Origin: Brevibacillus fluminis
GTDB lineage: Bacteria > Bacillota > Bacilli > Brevibacillales > Brevibacillaceae
Direction of reading: 5' to 3'
DNA length: 64,000 nucleotides
Assembly: GCF_003710825.1 (NCBI RefSeq)
Contig: NZ_RHHQ01000008.1
Coordinates: 620,001-684,000 of the forward strand
The position numbers and the translations under genes are program-made. The notes below the pieces were generated by a model. It saw only the letters and a program-made list of their open reading frames with translations. It had not been told where the DNA came from and did no database searches. Position 1 is the stretch's first letter. Every line of letters starts with the position of its first letter. This document shows positions 51,876-60,431 of this stretch, piece by piece.

Positions 51876-51973
51876 CCTGACACGCTCCTTTTTTCCTTTT
51901 CTATAACAGATGCAACTCCACTGGTGCAAGAAAGACTACCCCTGATCGAATTTGGAGTAGTCTTTCCATCTAT

Positions 51974-52234
51974 CTAAAAAAAGTCACGTCTAAAAAACGG
52001 AGACTCACGGAAGAAAAACGGTGATTGCCTGAAGAAAAAAGGAGACTCGCGAAAACCTCTGAATTCAGGTGACCCAAATGTTCGAAATCCACCACGGCCA
52101 CCGCGGAATCCACCGCGGAACGGTGGATCGTCTTGCATCCCACCACTGCACGATGATGGGTAATCGTCATATCTCATATAGCCACTTGATGATGATTCCC
52201 TTGCACATTTACATCTGCACCGTCTACGTGACAA
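51974..52234 (-). CDS. Small Arg/Phe/Gly-rich protein with FRESPFF repeats, possibly spore-associated
   Basis: Protein of about 86 residues with a Cys/Arg-rich start (SRRRCRCKCARESSSSG), a middle FRGGFRGGRGG part and a C-terminal tract of RESPFFF, RQSPFFF, RESPFFRRDFF units. Nothing resembling an enzyme is seen. Low-complexity, Cys- and Arg-rich small proteins of this style occur in spore coats or as cross-linked structural proteins. TTG 52234 lies 7 bases after AAAGGAGGG, the only strong ribosome binding site here; the frame is open to 52267. No recognisable sigma-K promoter was identified. No homologue is known to me. Confidence 0.6.
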   Translation of the reverse strand: MSRRRCRCKCARESSSSGYMRYDDYPSSCSGGMQDDPPFRGGFRGGRGGFRTFGSPEFRGFRESPFFFRQSPFFFRESPFFRRDFF

Positions 52235-52337
52235 TGACCATCCCTCCTTTTGTCTATGATCAATCATATGTGTAATTTTGAATTGTGCTTTAGATAGATG
52301 ACCAATTTAGGTAACAACCGTGTATTGCTAAATAAAA

Positions 52338-52364
52338 CAAAAACGCCGGCTCTCTGCCGACGTT
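52338..52364 (-). terminator. Terminator of the sulfur amino acid operon
   Basis: AACGCCGGC and GCCGACGTT form a near-perfect stem with a 5-base loop; the minus strand continues TTTTTGTTTTATTT. About 20 bases after the last gene. Confidence 0.88.
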
Positions 52365-52384
52365 CTCGCTTCCCACTCATTTCT

Positions 52385-53374
52385 TCACCCATTGATCGCA
52401 AAGAGTCCTGGCGTTCCACCTGTATGCCAAAACAACACCTTTTCCCCCGGCCTTACCTTTTCTTTGCGGATATAATCGATACAGCCCGCCATCGCTTTTG
52501 CTGTATAGACGTGATCCAACAAAATCGCTTCCTTGCTCGCCAACAAATGAAGTGCTTCCATTCCGCCGTCAGTAGGACAACCGTACCCTTCTCCAATGTA
52601 TTCGTCATGTAAATAGACGGGTAGATCGTCCAGATGCACTTCTTGATTGTCGCCTTTCCATGCAGTTGCTTCCTCTAAGCAGGATACAATTTTGGCTTTG
52701 ATGTCAGTCACAGTTTGCCCGGACGATACTCCTACAATCCGGGTAGCGTCTTTGTGCAGGCAGCATCCATAGATCAGCCCCGCGATCGTTCCACCGGAGC
52801 CCGCTGAAACAAAAAGCCAGTCGAACTGTACGTTCTGTGCTGCCGCTTGCTCTTTCATCTCGGCATAGGCGTCTACATAACCTAATGACCCCAAACCGTT
52901 GGACCCGCCGACCCCAATCACATAAGGATGGAGTCCTTCCGCCTTGATTTTTTCAGCGTGCTGGTTTACTGCCTGCTCCATCTCTTTATGCGTACTCGCT
53001 CCCGAAAAAACAACCTCGACACCCATGTAATGATTCAAAAGATAATTCCCTTGTTTGCTCTCCTGTTTTTGGCCACCCAATACAAGAATGGGTTTCAAAC
53101 CGAGCTGTATGGCCATAGCCGCGGTCGCCCGCGCGTGATTCGAATTGGGCCCTCCGGTCGTTATGACAGTGTCTGCGCCTTTTCGCATCGCGTCTGTCAG
53201 CAGGTATCGCAGCTTTCGCTGTTTGTTTCCGACCGTTAACAGATCGCCGTTTGCATCATCGCGTTTGATCCAAATCTCTCGGTCCAGGATGGCGCTAACC
53301 CTTGGCAGAAAGTGCAACTGACTTTCTATTTGCTGTTCGCTCATCATGGTATGGTTCGGTGATAGATTATTCAT
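52385..53374 (-). CDS. PLP-dependent D-cysteine desulfhydrase / ACC deaminase-like enzyme
   Basis: Fold-type II PLP enzyme of 329 residues. The cofactor lysine is Lys51 in VGNKQRKLRYL; GGPNSNHARATAAMA and SAGSGGTIAGL bind the cofactor phosphate; HTGGTPGLFA closes the protein. Overall wording is closest to D-cysteine desulfhydrase (DcyD), which releases pyruvate, ammonia and sulfide; the ACC deaminase alternative needs other residues in the active site. Its first 8 bp overlap the preceding thioredoxin gene. Last gene of the operon with the ABC importer, TrxB and two thioredoxins, which supports cysteine/cystine as substrate. Confidence 0.85.
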   Translation of the reverse strand: MNNLSPNHTMMSEQQIESQLHFLPRVSAILDREIWIKRDDANGDLLTVGNKQRKLRYLLTDAMRKGADTVITTGGPNSNHARATAAMAIQLGLKPILVLGGQKQESKQGNYLLNHYMGVEVVFSGASTHKEMEQAVNQHAEKIKAEGLHPYVIGVGGSNGLGSLGYVDAYAEMKEQAAAQNVQFDWLFVSAGSGGTIAGLIYGCCLHKDATRIVGVSSGQTVTDIKAKIVSCLEEATAWKGDNQEVHLDDLPVYLHDEYIGEGYGCPTDGGMEALHLLASKEAILLDHVYTAKAMAGCIDYIRKEKVRPGEKVLFWHTGGTPGLFAING

Positions 53375-53714
53375 TTTGTAAATTTCCGCTTGCCTCTACT
53401 ACTTGATTCAAAAACTGCTCAACCTCTTCCCGGCTTTTACCAAGCTTGCTAACAAAGCGGCACAGTTCCTTCCCTTCTTGGAAAGCAATAAAGCTGGGGA
53501 TTCCGAACACATCGAGCTTCTCTAAAAGCTCAGCAAAATGGTCTCTGTTTACCGCGATCATCTCGATTTTTTCTTGATACGCTTCTTCAACAGATGCCAT
53601 AAAAGTTTCGACGTGTTGACAGTCTGGGCACCAATCCACATAGAATTTCGCTACGACTGGCTTCGTAGATAGAATCGCCTCATCAAACGCTTGTTGTGTT
53701 TTCATCTCTTTCAT
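53367..53714 (-). CDS. Thioredoxin family protein with CPDC active site (copy 2)
   Basis: Thioredoxin-fold protein of 115 residues with WCPDC (Cys29, Cys32) instead of WCGPC and the cis-Pro in GIPSFIAF. About 80 percent identical by eye to the gene directly upstream (53717-54055), so a recent tandem duplication. The Pro-Asp dipeptide between the cysteines differs from classical TrxA and recalls thioredoxin-like reductants. It follows trxB in the operon, which would supply electrons. One function may be reduction of imported cystine, another reduction of persulfides; neither is proven. Confidence 0.9.
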   Translation of the reverse strand: MKEMKTQQAFDEAILSTKPVVAKFYVDWCPDCQHVETFMASVEEAYQEKIEMIAVNRDHFAELLEKLDVFGIPSFIAFQEGKELCRFVSKLGKSREEVEQFLNQVVEASGNLQNE

Positions 53715-53716
53715 TT

Positions 53717-54055
53717 TTATAATCCTCCCTTTATTGTTGTCACCATGTTGAGAAACTGCTCAACCTCTTCCTGGCTTTTTCCGAGCTTGCTTACAAAGCG
53801 ACTCAGTTCCTTCCCTTCCTGAAAAGCTATAAAGCTGGGGATTCCGAACACATCGAGCTTCTCGAATAGTTCTGGAAAATGGTCACGATTCACTGCGATC
53901 AGATCCAGCTTTTCTTTGTATGCTTCTTCCAAGGATGGCAAGAAGGGATCGATACGCTGGCAATCCGGGCACCAATCAGCATAAAATTTTGCAACCACTG
54001 GCTTTTCTGATAAAATCGCCTCATCAAACTCTTGCGTTGTTTTGATCTCTTTCAT
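53717..54055 (-). CDS. Thioredoxin family protein with CPDC active site (copy 1)
   Basis: Thioredoxin-fold protein of 112 residues with the active site WCPDC (Cys29, Cys32) and GIPSFIAF. Its paralogue follows after 2 bp; the two differ mainly near residues 33-40 and at the C terminus. No signal peptide, so cytoplasmic. It lies 109 bp downstream of trxB on the same strand. GGAGG precedes the ATG. Confidence 0.9.
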   Translation of the reverse strand: MKEIKTTQEFDEAILSEKPVVAKFYADWCPDCQRIDPFLPSLEEAYKEKLDLIAVNRDHFPELFEKLDVFGIPSFIAFQEGKELSRFVSKLGKSQEEVEQFLNMVTTIKGGL

Positions 54056-54164
54056 CTGTATAATCCTCCATCTCTATTTCTCTCCACACCACCAAAGACA
54101 TACTATTATGAATCTTCAGTATAAAGTTGATTAACCACCCCCTTCTCCGACATGCTCTTCCCGC

Positions 54165-55088
54165 CTATACCAGTGATTCAAGATATCGCTCGCAATCCAG
54201 AGCAGCCATGCACCCGCTTCCTGCAGCAGTAATCGCTTGGCGGTATTTGCGATCTTGCACATCCCCGCAGGCGAATACGCCCGGAATATTCGTTTCGGTT
54301 GAGCCAGGTTTCACGATAATATAGCCCAGATCATCGGTTTTGATTTGACTGTCTAAAAAAGCTGTGTTCGGCCTATGTCCAATTGCTACAAAAATGCCAT
54401 CCGTATCCAAAATTTCTTCTTTCCCTGTATCGCCGTTTTTTACTTTCAAGCCAGTAACGCGCTTTTCTCCTGCCATAACCTCTTCCGGAATATGATGTAA
54501 GCTCCAGGTGATTTTTGGATTCTTTCGGGCACGGTCTTGCATAATTTTGGAGGCGCGTAGCTCGTTTCTACGGTGAACAACACGAACCTCAGACGCATAC
54601 TTCGTTAAAAAATTTGCTTCCTCCATTGCTGAATCCCCGCCACCGACCACAATAATTTTTTTCCCGCGAAAAAAGAACCCATCACACGTTGCGCAAGTGC
54701 TCACACCTCGTCCGATATTTTCCTTCTCTCCTGGAATGTTCAATAGCTTTGCAGAAGCTCCGGTTGCAATGATCAACGATTGCGTTTTGATTTCCTCTAC
54801 GCCTTCGAGCGTTATGGTAAATGGGCTACTTGAGAGATCGATTTTTTTCACCCACCCTCGCGTAAACGTCGCTCCAAAATGCGCTGCTTGCTCACGCATG
54901 TTCTGCATCAGCTCTCGTCCCATAATCCCATCTGGAAATCCAGGAAAATTCTCAACATCTGTCGTCAATGTCAATTGTCCCCCCGGTTCCGGTCCTTCGA
55001 TGACCAAAGGACTCATGTTCGCACGCGCAAGATAAATGGCTGCGGTTAACCCGGCAGGACCGGTCCCGAGAATTACGGTCTTATGCAT
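54165..55088 (-). CDS. trxB: Thioredoxin-disulfide reductase
   Basis: FAD- and NADPH-dependent reductase of about 307 residues. The FAD motif is GTGPAGLTAAIYLAR, the redox-active disulfide Cys132-Cys135 is in CATCDGFFFRGK, the NADPH motif is VVGGGDSAMEEANFL, and ACGDVQDRKYRQAITAAGSG is the second FAD segment. The ATG 55088, six bases after GAGGGG, or the ATG 3 bases earlier, is the start. It sits between the ABC importer ATPase and the two CPDC thioredoxins, so it probably reduces those; a separate housekeeping trxB is likely elsewhere in the genome. Confidence 0.93.
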   Translation of the reverse strand: MHKTVILGTGPAGLTAAIYLARANMSPLVIEGPEPGGQLTLTTDVENFPGFPDGIMGRELMQNMREQAAHFGATFTRGWVKKIDLSSSPFTITLEGVEEIKTQSLIIATGASAKLLNIPGEKENIGRGVSTCATCDGFFFRGKKIIVVGGGDSAMEEANFLTKYASEVRVVHRRNELRASKIMQDRARKNPKITWSLHHIPEEVMAGEKRVTGLKVKNGDTGKEEILDTDGIFVAIGHRPNTAFLDSQIKTDDLGYIIVKPGSTETNIPGVFACGDVQDRKYRQAITAAGSGCMAALDCERYLESLV

Positions 55089-55113
55089 CATTTGCCCCCT
55101 CATCATGCATGTT

Positions 55114-55857
55114 TTATGAACAGAGTTTGTTTAAAAATTGCAATGTGCGTTCATGCTGCGTATGGTCAAAAATTTGTTCGGGTGTCCCTTCTTCGACAAT
55201 GACGCCTTTATCGATGAATACAACCTTATCCGCTGCCTCGCGGGCAAAGTTCATTTCATGCGTGACAACGACCATCGTCATTCCTTCCTTCGCCAATTCT
55301 TTCATCACCTTTAACACTTCACCGACTAACTCAGGATCTAGTGCAGAAGTAGGTTCGTCAAAAAGCAAGACTTCAGGTTCCATGGCCATCGCTCTGGCAA
55401 TTCCTACGCGTTGCTGTTGTCCACCGGATAGCTGAGCCGGGTAGTGGTTTGCGCGTTCTTTTAACCCTACTTTTTCTAATAGATGCATCGCTTTTTGGCG
55501 TGAAGATTCTTTGTTTTGCTTGCGGACAATAACCAAGCCTTCCATGACATTTTCAAGAGCAGTCATATGAGGGAACAAATTATAGCTTTGAAAAACCATA
55601 CCGGTTTGCTGGCGGAACTTAATGACCGTATCTTTGGGAATATGTTTTTTATCCCCGAAATCCAAGCTGAATTTTCCGAGATTGATGGTTCCTTTTGTCG
55701 GCACCTCGAGCAAATTCAAACAGCGTAGCAGCGTTGTTTTGCCTGACCCTGAAGGTCCAATGATGCAAACCGTGTGGCCCTCCTCTATTTTCAGATCAAT
55801 GCCTTTTAAAATCTCTGTTTGCCCATATTGCTTATGCAGGTTTTTTAACTCGATCAC
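55114..55857 (-). CDS. Polar amino acid ABC transporter ATP-binding protein (cystine-type)
   Basis: ATPase of 247 residues of the PAAT family. Walker [24 protein letters not shown]-loop [18 protein letters not shown], signature [15 protein letters not shown], Walker [14 protein letters not shown] and H-loop VTHEM are complete. GTG 55857 ([12 protein letters not shown]), seven bases after AGGAGG, is preferred over ATG 55863, which abuts the ribosome binding site. Resembles TcyC/TcyN cystine ATPases; the neighbouring thioredoxin and desulfhydrase genes point to cystine or related disulfides. Confidence 0.93.
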   Translation of the reverse strand: MIELKNLHKQYGQTEILKGIDLKIEEGHTVCIIGPSGSGKTTLLRCLNLLEVPTKGTINLGKFSLDFGDKKHIPKDTVIKFRQQTGMVFQSYNLFPHMTALENVMEGLVIVRKQNKESSRQKAMHLLEKVGLKERANHYPAQLSGGQQQRVGIARAMAMEPEVLLFDEPTSALDPELVGEVLKVMKELAKEGMTMVVVTHEMNFAREAADKVVFIDKGVIVEEGTPEQIFDHTQHERTLQFLNKLCS

Positions 55858-55876
55858 GTACATACCTCCTGAAAAA

Positions 55877-56560
55877 TTATCTCGTCACATAACGATCGAG
55901 CCGCTTTTCCAGACGCCCTTGCGCGTCAGAAAGTACGGTACTGAACATCAAATAAATAACGGCGGCTACACAGTATAAAAGCAATGGTTCATAGGTAGTT
56001 GATGTGATTTGCTGTGCCACGCGAAACATTTCGGTCACCGTTATGGTAGCGGCCAAGGACGTATCTTTGACCAGGCTGATAAAACTGTTCGATAACGGTG
56101 GGACCGAGACTCTGGTTGCTTGCGGAAGAATAATCCGTTTCAATGCTTGGCGATTGCTCATGCCGATCGAATAGCCTGCCTCCCATTGACCTTTTGGAAT
56201 CGAAAGGATTGCGGCCCGAATCACTTCTGAGTTATAGGCACCGACACTAATCGTAAACCCGATAATAGCCGATGTAAGCGGGTCAATCGTGATCCCGACA
56301 CTGGGAAGACCGTAAAAGATAATGAACAATTGAACAAGCAAAGGCGTTCCTCGAACCACCCATACATAAAATTTCGCAACAGCGTCGAGCGGTTTAATCC
56401 CTGAGATCCGGGCCAATGCTGTGAGCAAGGCTAGAATGAGTCCCAGAAAAAAAGAGATAAGCGTCAATGGGACGGTAAAAATGACCCCTGCCTTAAGCAT
56501 AGGGAGAAAAGAATGCGCAACGATGTCAATCATTCGCTGAACTCTTTCATCCGTAAACAT
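55877..56560 (-). CDS. Polar amino acid ABC transporter permease
   Basis: Permease of 227 residues with about five membrane helices and the PAAT coupling loop [56 protein letters not shown] is diagnostic of the family. It pairs as a homodimer with the ATPase encoded 13 bp downstream. AAGGGAG precedes the ATG by 7 bases. Substrate as for the binding protein: probably cystine or another sulfur amino acid. Confidence 0.94.
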   Translation of the reverse strand: MFTDERVQRMIDIVAHSFLPMLKAGVIFTVPLTLISFFLGLILALLTALARISGIKPLDAVAKFYVWVVRGTPLLVQLFIIFYGLPSVGITIDPLTSAIIGFTISVGAYNSEVIRAAILSIPKGQWEAGYSIGMSNRQALKRIILPQATRVSVPPLSNSFISLVKDTSLAATITVTEMFRVAQQITSTTYEPLLLYCVAAVIYLMFSTVLSDAQGRLEKRLDRYVTR

Positions 56561-56572
56561 TCGAACACTCCC

Positions 56573-57397
56573 TTATTTGGATACGTCAGTTCCAAAGTAT
56601 TTTTGTGAGATTTCCAAATATTTACCGTCTTTTTTCATGTCGGAGAGTGCTTTATTTAGAGCCTCCACCAATTCTTTGTTGTCTTTTCTGAGCATAATTC
56701 CCATAATGGCAGGCTCATCAAGCTCCGCTACAACCTTGACAGGTGCATCCGGCTTTTGCTTGATGAAATCGAGATAAGACAAGCCATCATTTACAACCGC
56801 ATCCGCACGGCTTGAAGCCAACAGATCGATGGATTGATTAAAGCCTTCTACGCCAACGATCTCCGCTCCCTTGGATACTGCGATTTCTTTATAATTACTG
56901 GTAAGTGTCTGCGCTGCTTTTTTTCCTTTTAAATCTGCAAAGTTTTTAATCGAGTCATTGTCTTTTCGCACAATCAAAACGGGTTTGGATACGATATAAG
57001 GCTCTGTGAAATCGTATTTTGCTTGACGGTCTGGACGAATTCCGACCTGATTGACAATGATATCGAATCGTTTCGAATCAAGTCCGGCAAACATACCGTC
57101 CCATTGGGTTTCGATAAATTCCGGCTTCACACCAAGTCTGCTCGCTACTTCCTCCGCTATCTCAACATCAAAGCCAATTAGCTTTCCTGAAGCATCATGG
57201 AAGGTATACGGTGGGTAGGTGCCTTCTGTGCCAATGCGAATTTTTCCGTCCGCTTTGATTTGACCAAGCAGATTATTGCTTCCGGTTGCCTGGTTTTGTG
57301 CTGGCGGTTGTTGCGTTTGCGTTTGCGTCGTGCCACAAGCAGGTAATACAAGTGAAACAAGTAAGGAGAAAGCGGCTATCATTGCATTCTTTTTCAT
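56573..57397 (-). CDS. Lipoprotein substrate-binding protein of polar amino acid ABC importer (cystine-type)
   Basis: Binding protein of 274 residues with lipobox LPAC (Cys21), a short Gln/Thr/Pro tether, and the SBP_bac_3 fold. GTEGTYPPYTFHDASGKLIGFDVEIAEEVA is the family opening, with Arg in NQVGIRPDRQAKYDFTEPY for the amino acid carboxylate. Wording is close to TcyA-type cystine receptors. First gene of a seven-gene operon reaching to the D-cysteine-desulfhydrase-like gene. No sigma-54 promoter is visible in the 72 bp upstream, so it may be transcribed from a sigma-A promoter or from the regulator gene. Confidence 0.93.
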   Translation of the reverse strand: MKKNAMIAAFSLLVSLVLPACGTTQTQTQQPPAQNQATGSNNLLGQIKADGKIRIGTEGTYPPYTFHDASGKLIGFDVEIAEEVASRLGVKPEFIETQWDGMFAGLDSKRFDIIVNQVGIRPDRQAKYDFTEPYIVSKPVLIVRKDNDSIKNFADLKGKKAAQTLTSNYKEIAVSKGAEIVGVEGFNQSIDLLASSRADAVVNDGLSYLDFIKQKPDAPVKVVAELDEPAIMGIMLRKDNKELVEALNKALSDMKKDGKYLEISQKYFGTDVSK

Positions 57398-57469
57398 GAA
57401 CTTGCACCTCTTCCTTTTATTTTTATTAATAGAAATTTTCAGATAAATAAAATCAAATTAATAAATGCA

Positions 57470-58912
57470 TTATTCCAACTTGTATTTGTCCAGCTTTCGA
57501 TATAACGTGGAAAGACTAATCTGCAAGGTTTGTGAAATCTTTTCTTTATCATTTCGATAGGACTCGGCAAAATAAAACGTTTGCAAAATATTTTTCTCAT
57601 ACTCTTCAATCATTTGCTCTAAACTTAATCCCCGTTTCAAGCAAGCAAAATTCTCCTGTTTGTTCAGATAATCGGGCAAGTCATGAAATCCAATCGTATC
57701 GGATTCAGCGATATTGACCATATATTCCACCGCATTTTCCAGCTGCCTGATGTTTCCTGGCCAATCATATTGAATCAACCACTGCTCCAAGATTGGATCG
57801 ATGCCGAGCTCATTGACTTTTAAAATTCGGCAATGCTTTCGAATGAAATAGCGAATCAATAACACAATGTCATCACGTCGTTCCTTGAGAGGCTTGGTGT
57901 GAAGCGGTATGACATTGAGACGGTAATACAAATCTTCGCGGAATGTGCCTTTTTCCACCATTTCCTCTAAGTTTCGATGGGTAGCGGCGATGACTCTTAC
58001 ATCGATCGGAATGATTTTTTTCCCACCGATCCGTTCAATGGATCGCTCCTGTAAAACTCGTAATAATTTTGGCTGCAGCGAAATGGGCATATCGCCAATC
58101 TCATCGAGAAATAAGGTGCCTTTATTGGCATACTCGAATTTACCGATATTCCCGTCACGTCTAGACCCTGTGAAAGCTCCTCCCTCGTAGCCGAACAATT
58201 CGCTTTCCAACAGATTTTCAGGGATAGCGGCGCAATTGATCGCGACAAAAGGATTTTTTCTTCGCGTGCTTTCATAATGAATCGCTTGGGCCAGCAGTTC
58301 TTTACCGGTTCCGCTGTCACCCCGAATGAGAACGGTCGATGGACTATTGGTAACGCGCCTTGCCTTTTTGATGACATCTTGCAGTCCGGTATTATGGCCG
58401 ACAATGCTGTCAAAGGAAACAGGTTTGAAGGCAGCAGCATCCTCATACGCTTCGCACTCTGAGCCTTGGCTTTGCTCAATCAACAACAGTTTGTTCTCAA
58501 TCAGCGAGCTCATATGATTCAAAAATGTTAGCAGCATCTCCGTATTCCGAATCATTCTCTCTTTCTGTTCAGCCGAAAACCCCGTGATCCCGATAACACC
58601 TACAGGTCGATCCCGTTTGAATATGGGAAAACCAATGATGGTGGAAACCTTGCACTGTGAAAGAAATTTACAGTTCATGCATTGTGATTCGTTTTTTATC
58701 ACATCATGGGTCATGGCGGGTTTGCCCGTTTTCATGATCATCCGGAGCAAGGACCCATCTGGTGACGGTTCGCCAATCGTAATACGGTATACACCCGTTC
58801 CGCTGATGCGGATTCCGTTGTCATCAATTACAGTGACATCGAAACCAAGCACCTCATTCATGTTTTCCGAGAATGTTTGGACAAAATTTTGAATGCAGGT
58901 AAAGTCTGACAT
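57470..58912 (-). CDS. Sigma-54-dependent activator with a Cys-rich GAF-like sensor
   Basis: Enhancer-binding protein of 480 residues. N-terminal sensor (about 1-150) with three cysteines in SQCMNCKFLSQCK (Cys78, Cys81, Cys87), a pattern suited to metal or redox/sulfide sensing. AAA+ domain (about 168-395) with GDSGTGKE, GAFTGS, GTLFLDEIGD and REDLYYRLNV; C-terminal Fis helix-turn-helix (EKISQTLQISLSTLYRKL). Sigma-54 promoters precede two nearby C-S lyase genes (60251-60266 and 61672-61687), and a palindrome upstream of the first suits an enhancer site. C. difficile CdsR, a sigma-54 activator of cysteine breakdown, is a functional precedent. Confidence 0.92.
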   Translation of the reverse strand: MSDFTCIQNFVQTFSENMNEVLGFDVTVIDDNGIRISGTGVYRITIGEPSPDGSLLRMIMKTGKPAMTHDVIKNESQCMNCKFLSQCKVSTIIGFPIFKRDRPVGVIGITGFSAEQKERMIRNTEMLLTFLNHMSSLIENKLLLIEQSQGSECEAYEDAAAFKPVSFDSIVGHNTGLQDVIKKARRVTNSPSTVLIRGDSGTGKELLAQAIHYESTRRKNPFVAINCAAIPENLLESELFGYEGGAFTGSRRDGNIGKFEYANKGTLFLDEIGDMPISLQPKLLRVLQERSIERIGGKKIIPIDVRVIAATHRNLEEMVEKGTFREDLYYRLNVIPLHTKPLKERRDDIVLLIRYFIRKHCRILKVNELGIDPILEQWLIQYDWPGNIRQLENAVEYMVNIAESDTIGFHDLPDYLNKQENFACLKRGLSLEQMIEEYEKNILQTFYFAESYRNDKEKISQTLQISLSTLYRKLDKYKLE

Positions 58913-59024
58913 ATTGCCCTCCCATGCTTGACATTTTGGATAGTCATTTCAAATAAAAGTGTACATGTTTAATTTTACTGAAATTCTCCATTCTATCCAA
59001 CGTGTTTTACACGATAGGCGTTAT

Positions 59025-60212
59025 CTATGCCCTGCACAAGAAAGTGACTGCTTCTTTTATTTGATGTACGCTCTTTTCCAATAGAGAGCGTGGACACCCG
59101 ATGTTCATTCGCATGAATCCTTCTCCGTCTGTTCCAAAAATATGCCCTTCATTCATCGCAACTCTCGCTTTCGTAAGCATAAATGTTGCAAGCTCATCTG
59201 CAGCCAGGCCTAATTCTCGGCAATCCAGCCAGACCAAATACGTACTTTCCGGTTGAATCACTTTGATTTGCGGAATGTTCTCTTGGAAGTATCGAACGAG
59301 AAAAGCAAGGTTCCCTTGTATATAATCGATCGCTTGCTCCAGCCATTCATCACCGGATCTGTAAGCTATCTCTGTTGCAGTAATCCCGAGCGCATTCGGG
59401 GAACCGATCGCCAGACTATTGATTGATTGGTTAAAACGTTCGCGCAATGCTTCGTTCGGAATAATGATGCAGGATGTTTGCAGACCAGCCAGATTAAAGG
59501 TTTTGGACGGAGCAATGCACGTAAAGGATTGCTCGGCGAATGCTTCTGAAACAGCGGCAAACGGCGTATGTTTATATCCTTTGTACACAAGGTCGCAATG
59601 AATCTCGTCTGAAATCACCAGAATCTTGTTCTTGATGCAAATTTGCCCCAGCATCGTCAACTCTTCACGGCTCCACACCCTTCCTACCGGATTATGAGGA
59701 TTGCAAAGGACTAAAATTTTGACACCGCCGTCCAGTTTCGCTTCCAAATCCGCGAAATCCATCGTGTATCGTCCGTTTTCAAATTTGAGCGAGTTGTTGA
59801 CCACTTGACGCCCTAATGACGTGATGATGCGCGCGAAAGGGTGGTAGACTGGCGTTTGAATCATGATTTTATCCCCAGGCTGTGTAAAGGAATTGATAAT
59901 GACGGATATGGCCGGGAGTATGCCAGGCGTGTGAGCCATCCATTCCCCCTCGATCGACCACTGGTGTCTTCTTTTCACCCATTGAACCAGAGCATCAATG
60001 TACGAATCTGGCCGACAAGCATAGCCGTATATGCCGTGCTCAACGCGCTGGGTTAAAGCCTGTATGACGGAAGGAGGCGATTTAAAATCCATATCGGCAA
60101 CCCACATCGGAATCACGTCATTCACGCCAAAGCGATTCTGAAGATCATCCCACTTTTCACAGGCTGTATTTGCTCGGTCGATCACTTGGTCGAAATCATA
60201 CTTCACTTCCAT
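59025..60212 (-). CDS. patB: PatB/MalY-type cystathionine beta-lyase (C-S lyase)
   Basis: PLP enzyme of fold type I, 395 residues. The cofactor lysine is Lys237 in APSKTFNLAGLQ; MWVADMDFKSPP, YGYACRPDSY and CNPHNPVGRVW are PatB/MalY landmarks, and SDEIHCDL holds the cofactor aspartate. It cleaves the C-S bond of cystathionine, cystine or cysteine conjugates giving pyruvate, ammonia and a thiol. ATG after AGGAGGTT. It has its own sigma-54 promoter and so belongs to the regulon of the activator just downstream. Confidence 0.92.
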   Translation of the reverse strand: MEVKYDFDQVIDRANTACEKWDDLQNRFGVNDVIPMWVADMDFKSPPSVIQALTQRVEHGIYGYACRPDSYIDALVQWVKRRHQWSIEGEWMAHTPGILPAISVIINSFTQPGDKIMIQTPVYHPFARIITSLGRQVVNNSLKFENGRYTMDFADLEAKLDGGVKILVLCNPHNPVGRVWSREELTMLGQICIKNKILVISDEIHCDLVYKGYKHTPFAAVSEAFAEQSFTCIAPSKTFNLAGLQTSCIIIPNEALRERFNQSINSLAIGSPNALGITATEIAYRSGDEWLEQAIDYIQGNLAFLVRYFQENIPQIKVIQPESTYLVWLDCRELGLAADELATFMLTKARVAMNEGHIFGTDGEGFMRMNIGCPRSLLEKSVHQIKEAVTFLCRA

Positions 60213-60250
60213 AACCTCCTGTTCATCGTTTGCATCTGCGAATCTATATG

Positions 60251-60266
60251 AGCAAGATCTGTGCCA
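60251..60266 (-). promoter_or_regulatory. Sigma-54 promoter of the patB-like gene
   Basis: Minus strand TGGCACAGATCTTGCT: TGGCAC, 5 bases, TTGCT, with GG and GC at the invariant places. Transcript would start near 60240, leaving a 25-30-base leader. Confidence 0.88.
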
Positions 60267-60313
60267 GTTTTACAACTGCATCAAATCAACGTTTTGAGCG
60301 CTTTCAATTTGGC

Positions 60314-60336
60314 TCATTTGTCAATGTTGCAAATGA
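60314..60336. promoter_or_regulatory. Palindrome upstream of the patB-like sigma-54 promoter, candidate enhancer site
   Basis: TCATTTG (60314-60320) and CAAATGA (60330-60336) form a 7-bp inverted repeat around 9 bases, centred about 60 bp upstream of the -24 element. A single half-site CAAATGA recurs at 61774-61780 upstream of the next sigma-54 promoter. Confidence 0.55.
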
Positions 60337-60431
60337 TGATTGATAAAAACCTGCTTTCCTTAGTCGTTTCGCTTTTGCAAAATTAAAAAAATATTTCCGA
60401 GTTTGCTAAACCGGTCCTATTTCTGCTGCTA

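Noticed and set aside
57398..57470. Sigma-54 promoter for the cystine-type importer operon
   Set aside because: No GG-N10-GC pattern at the right spacing in this AT-rich gap; membership of the operon in the sigma-54 regulon is left open.
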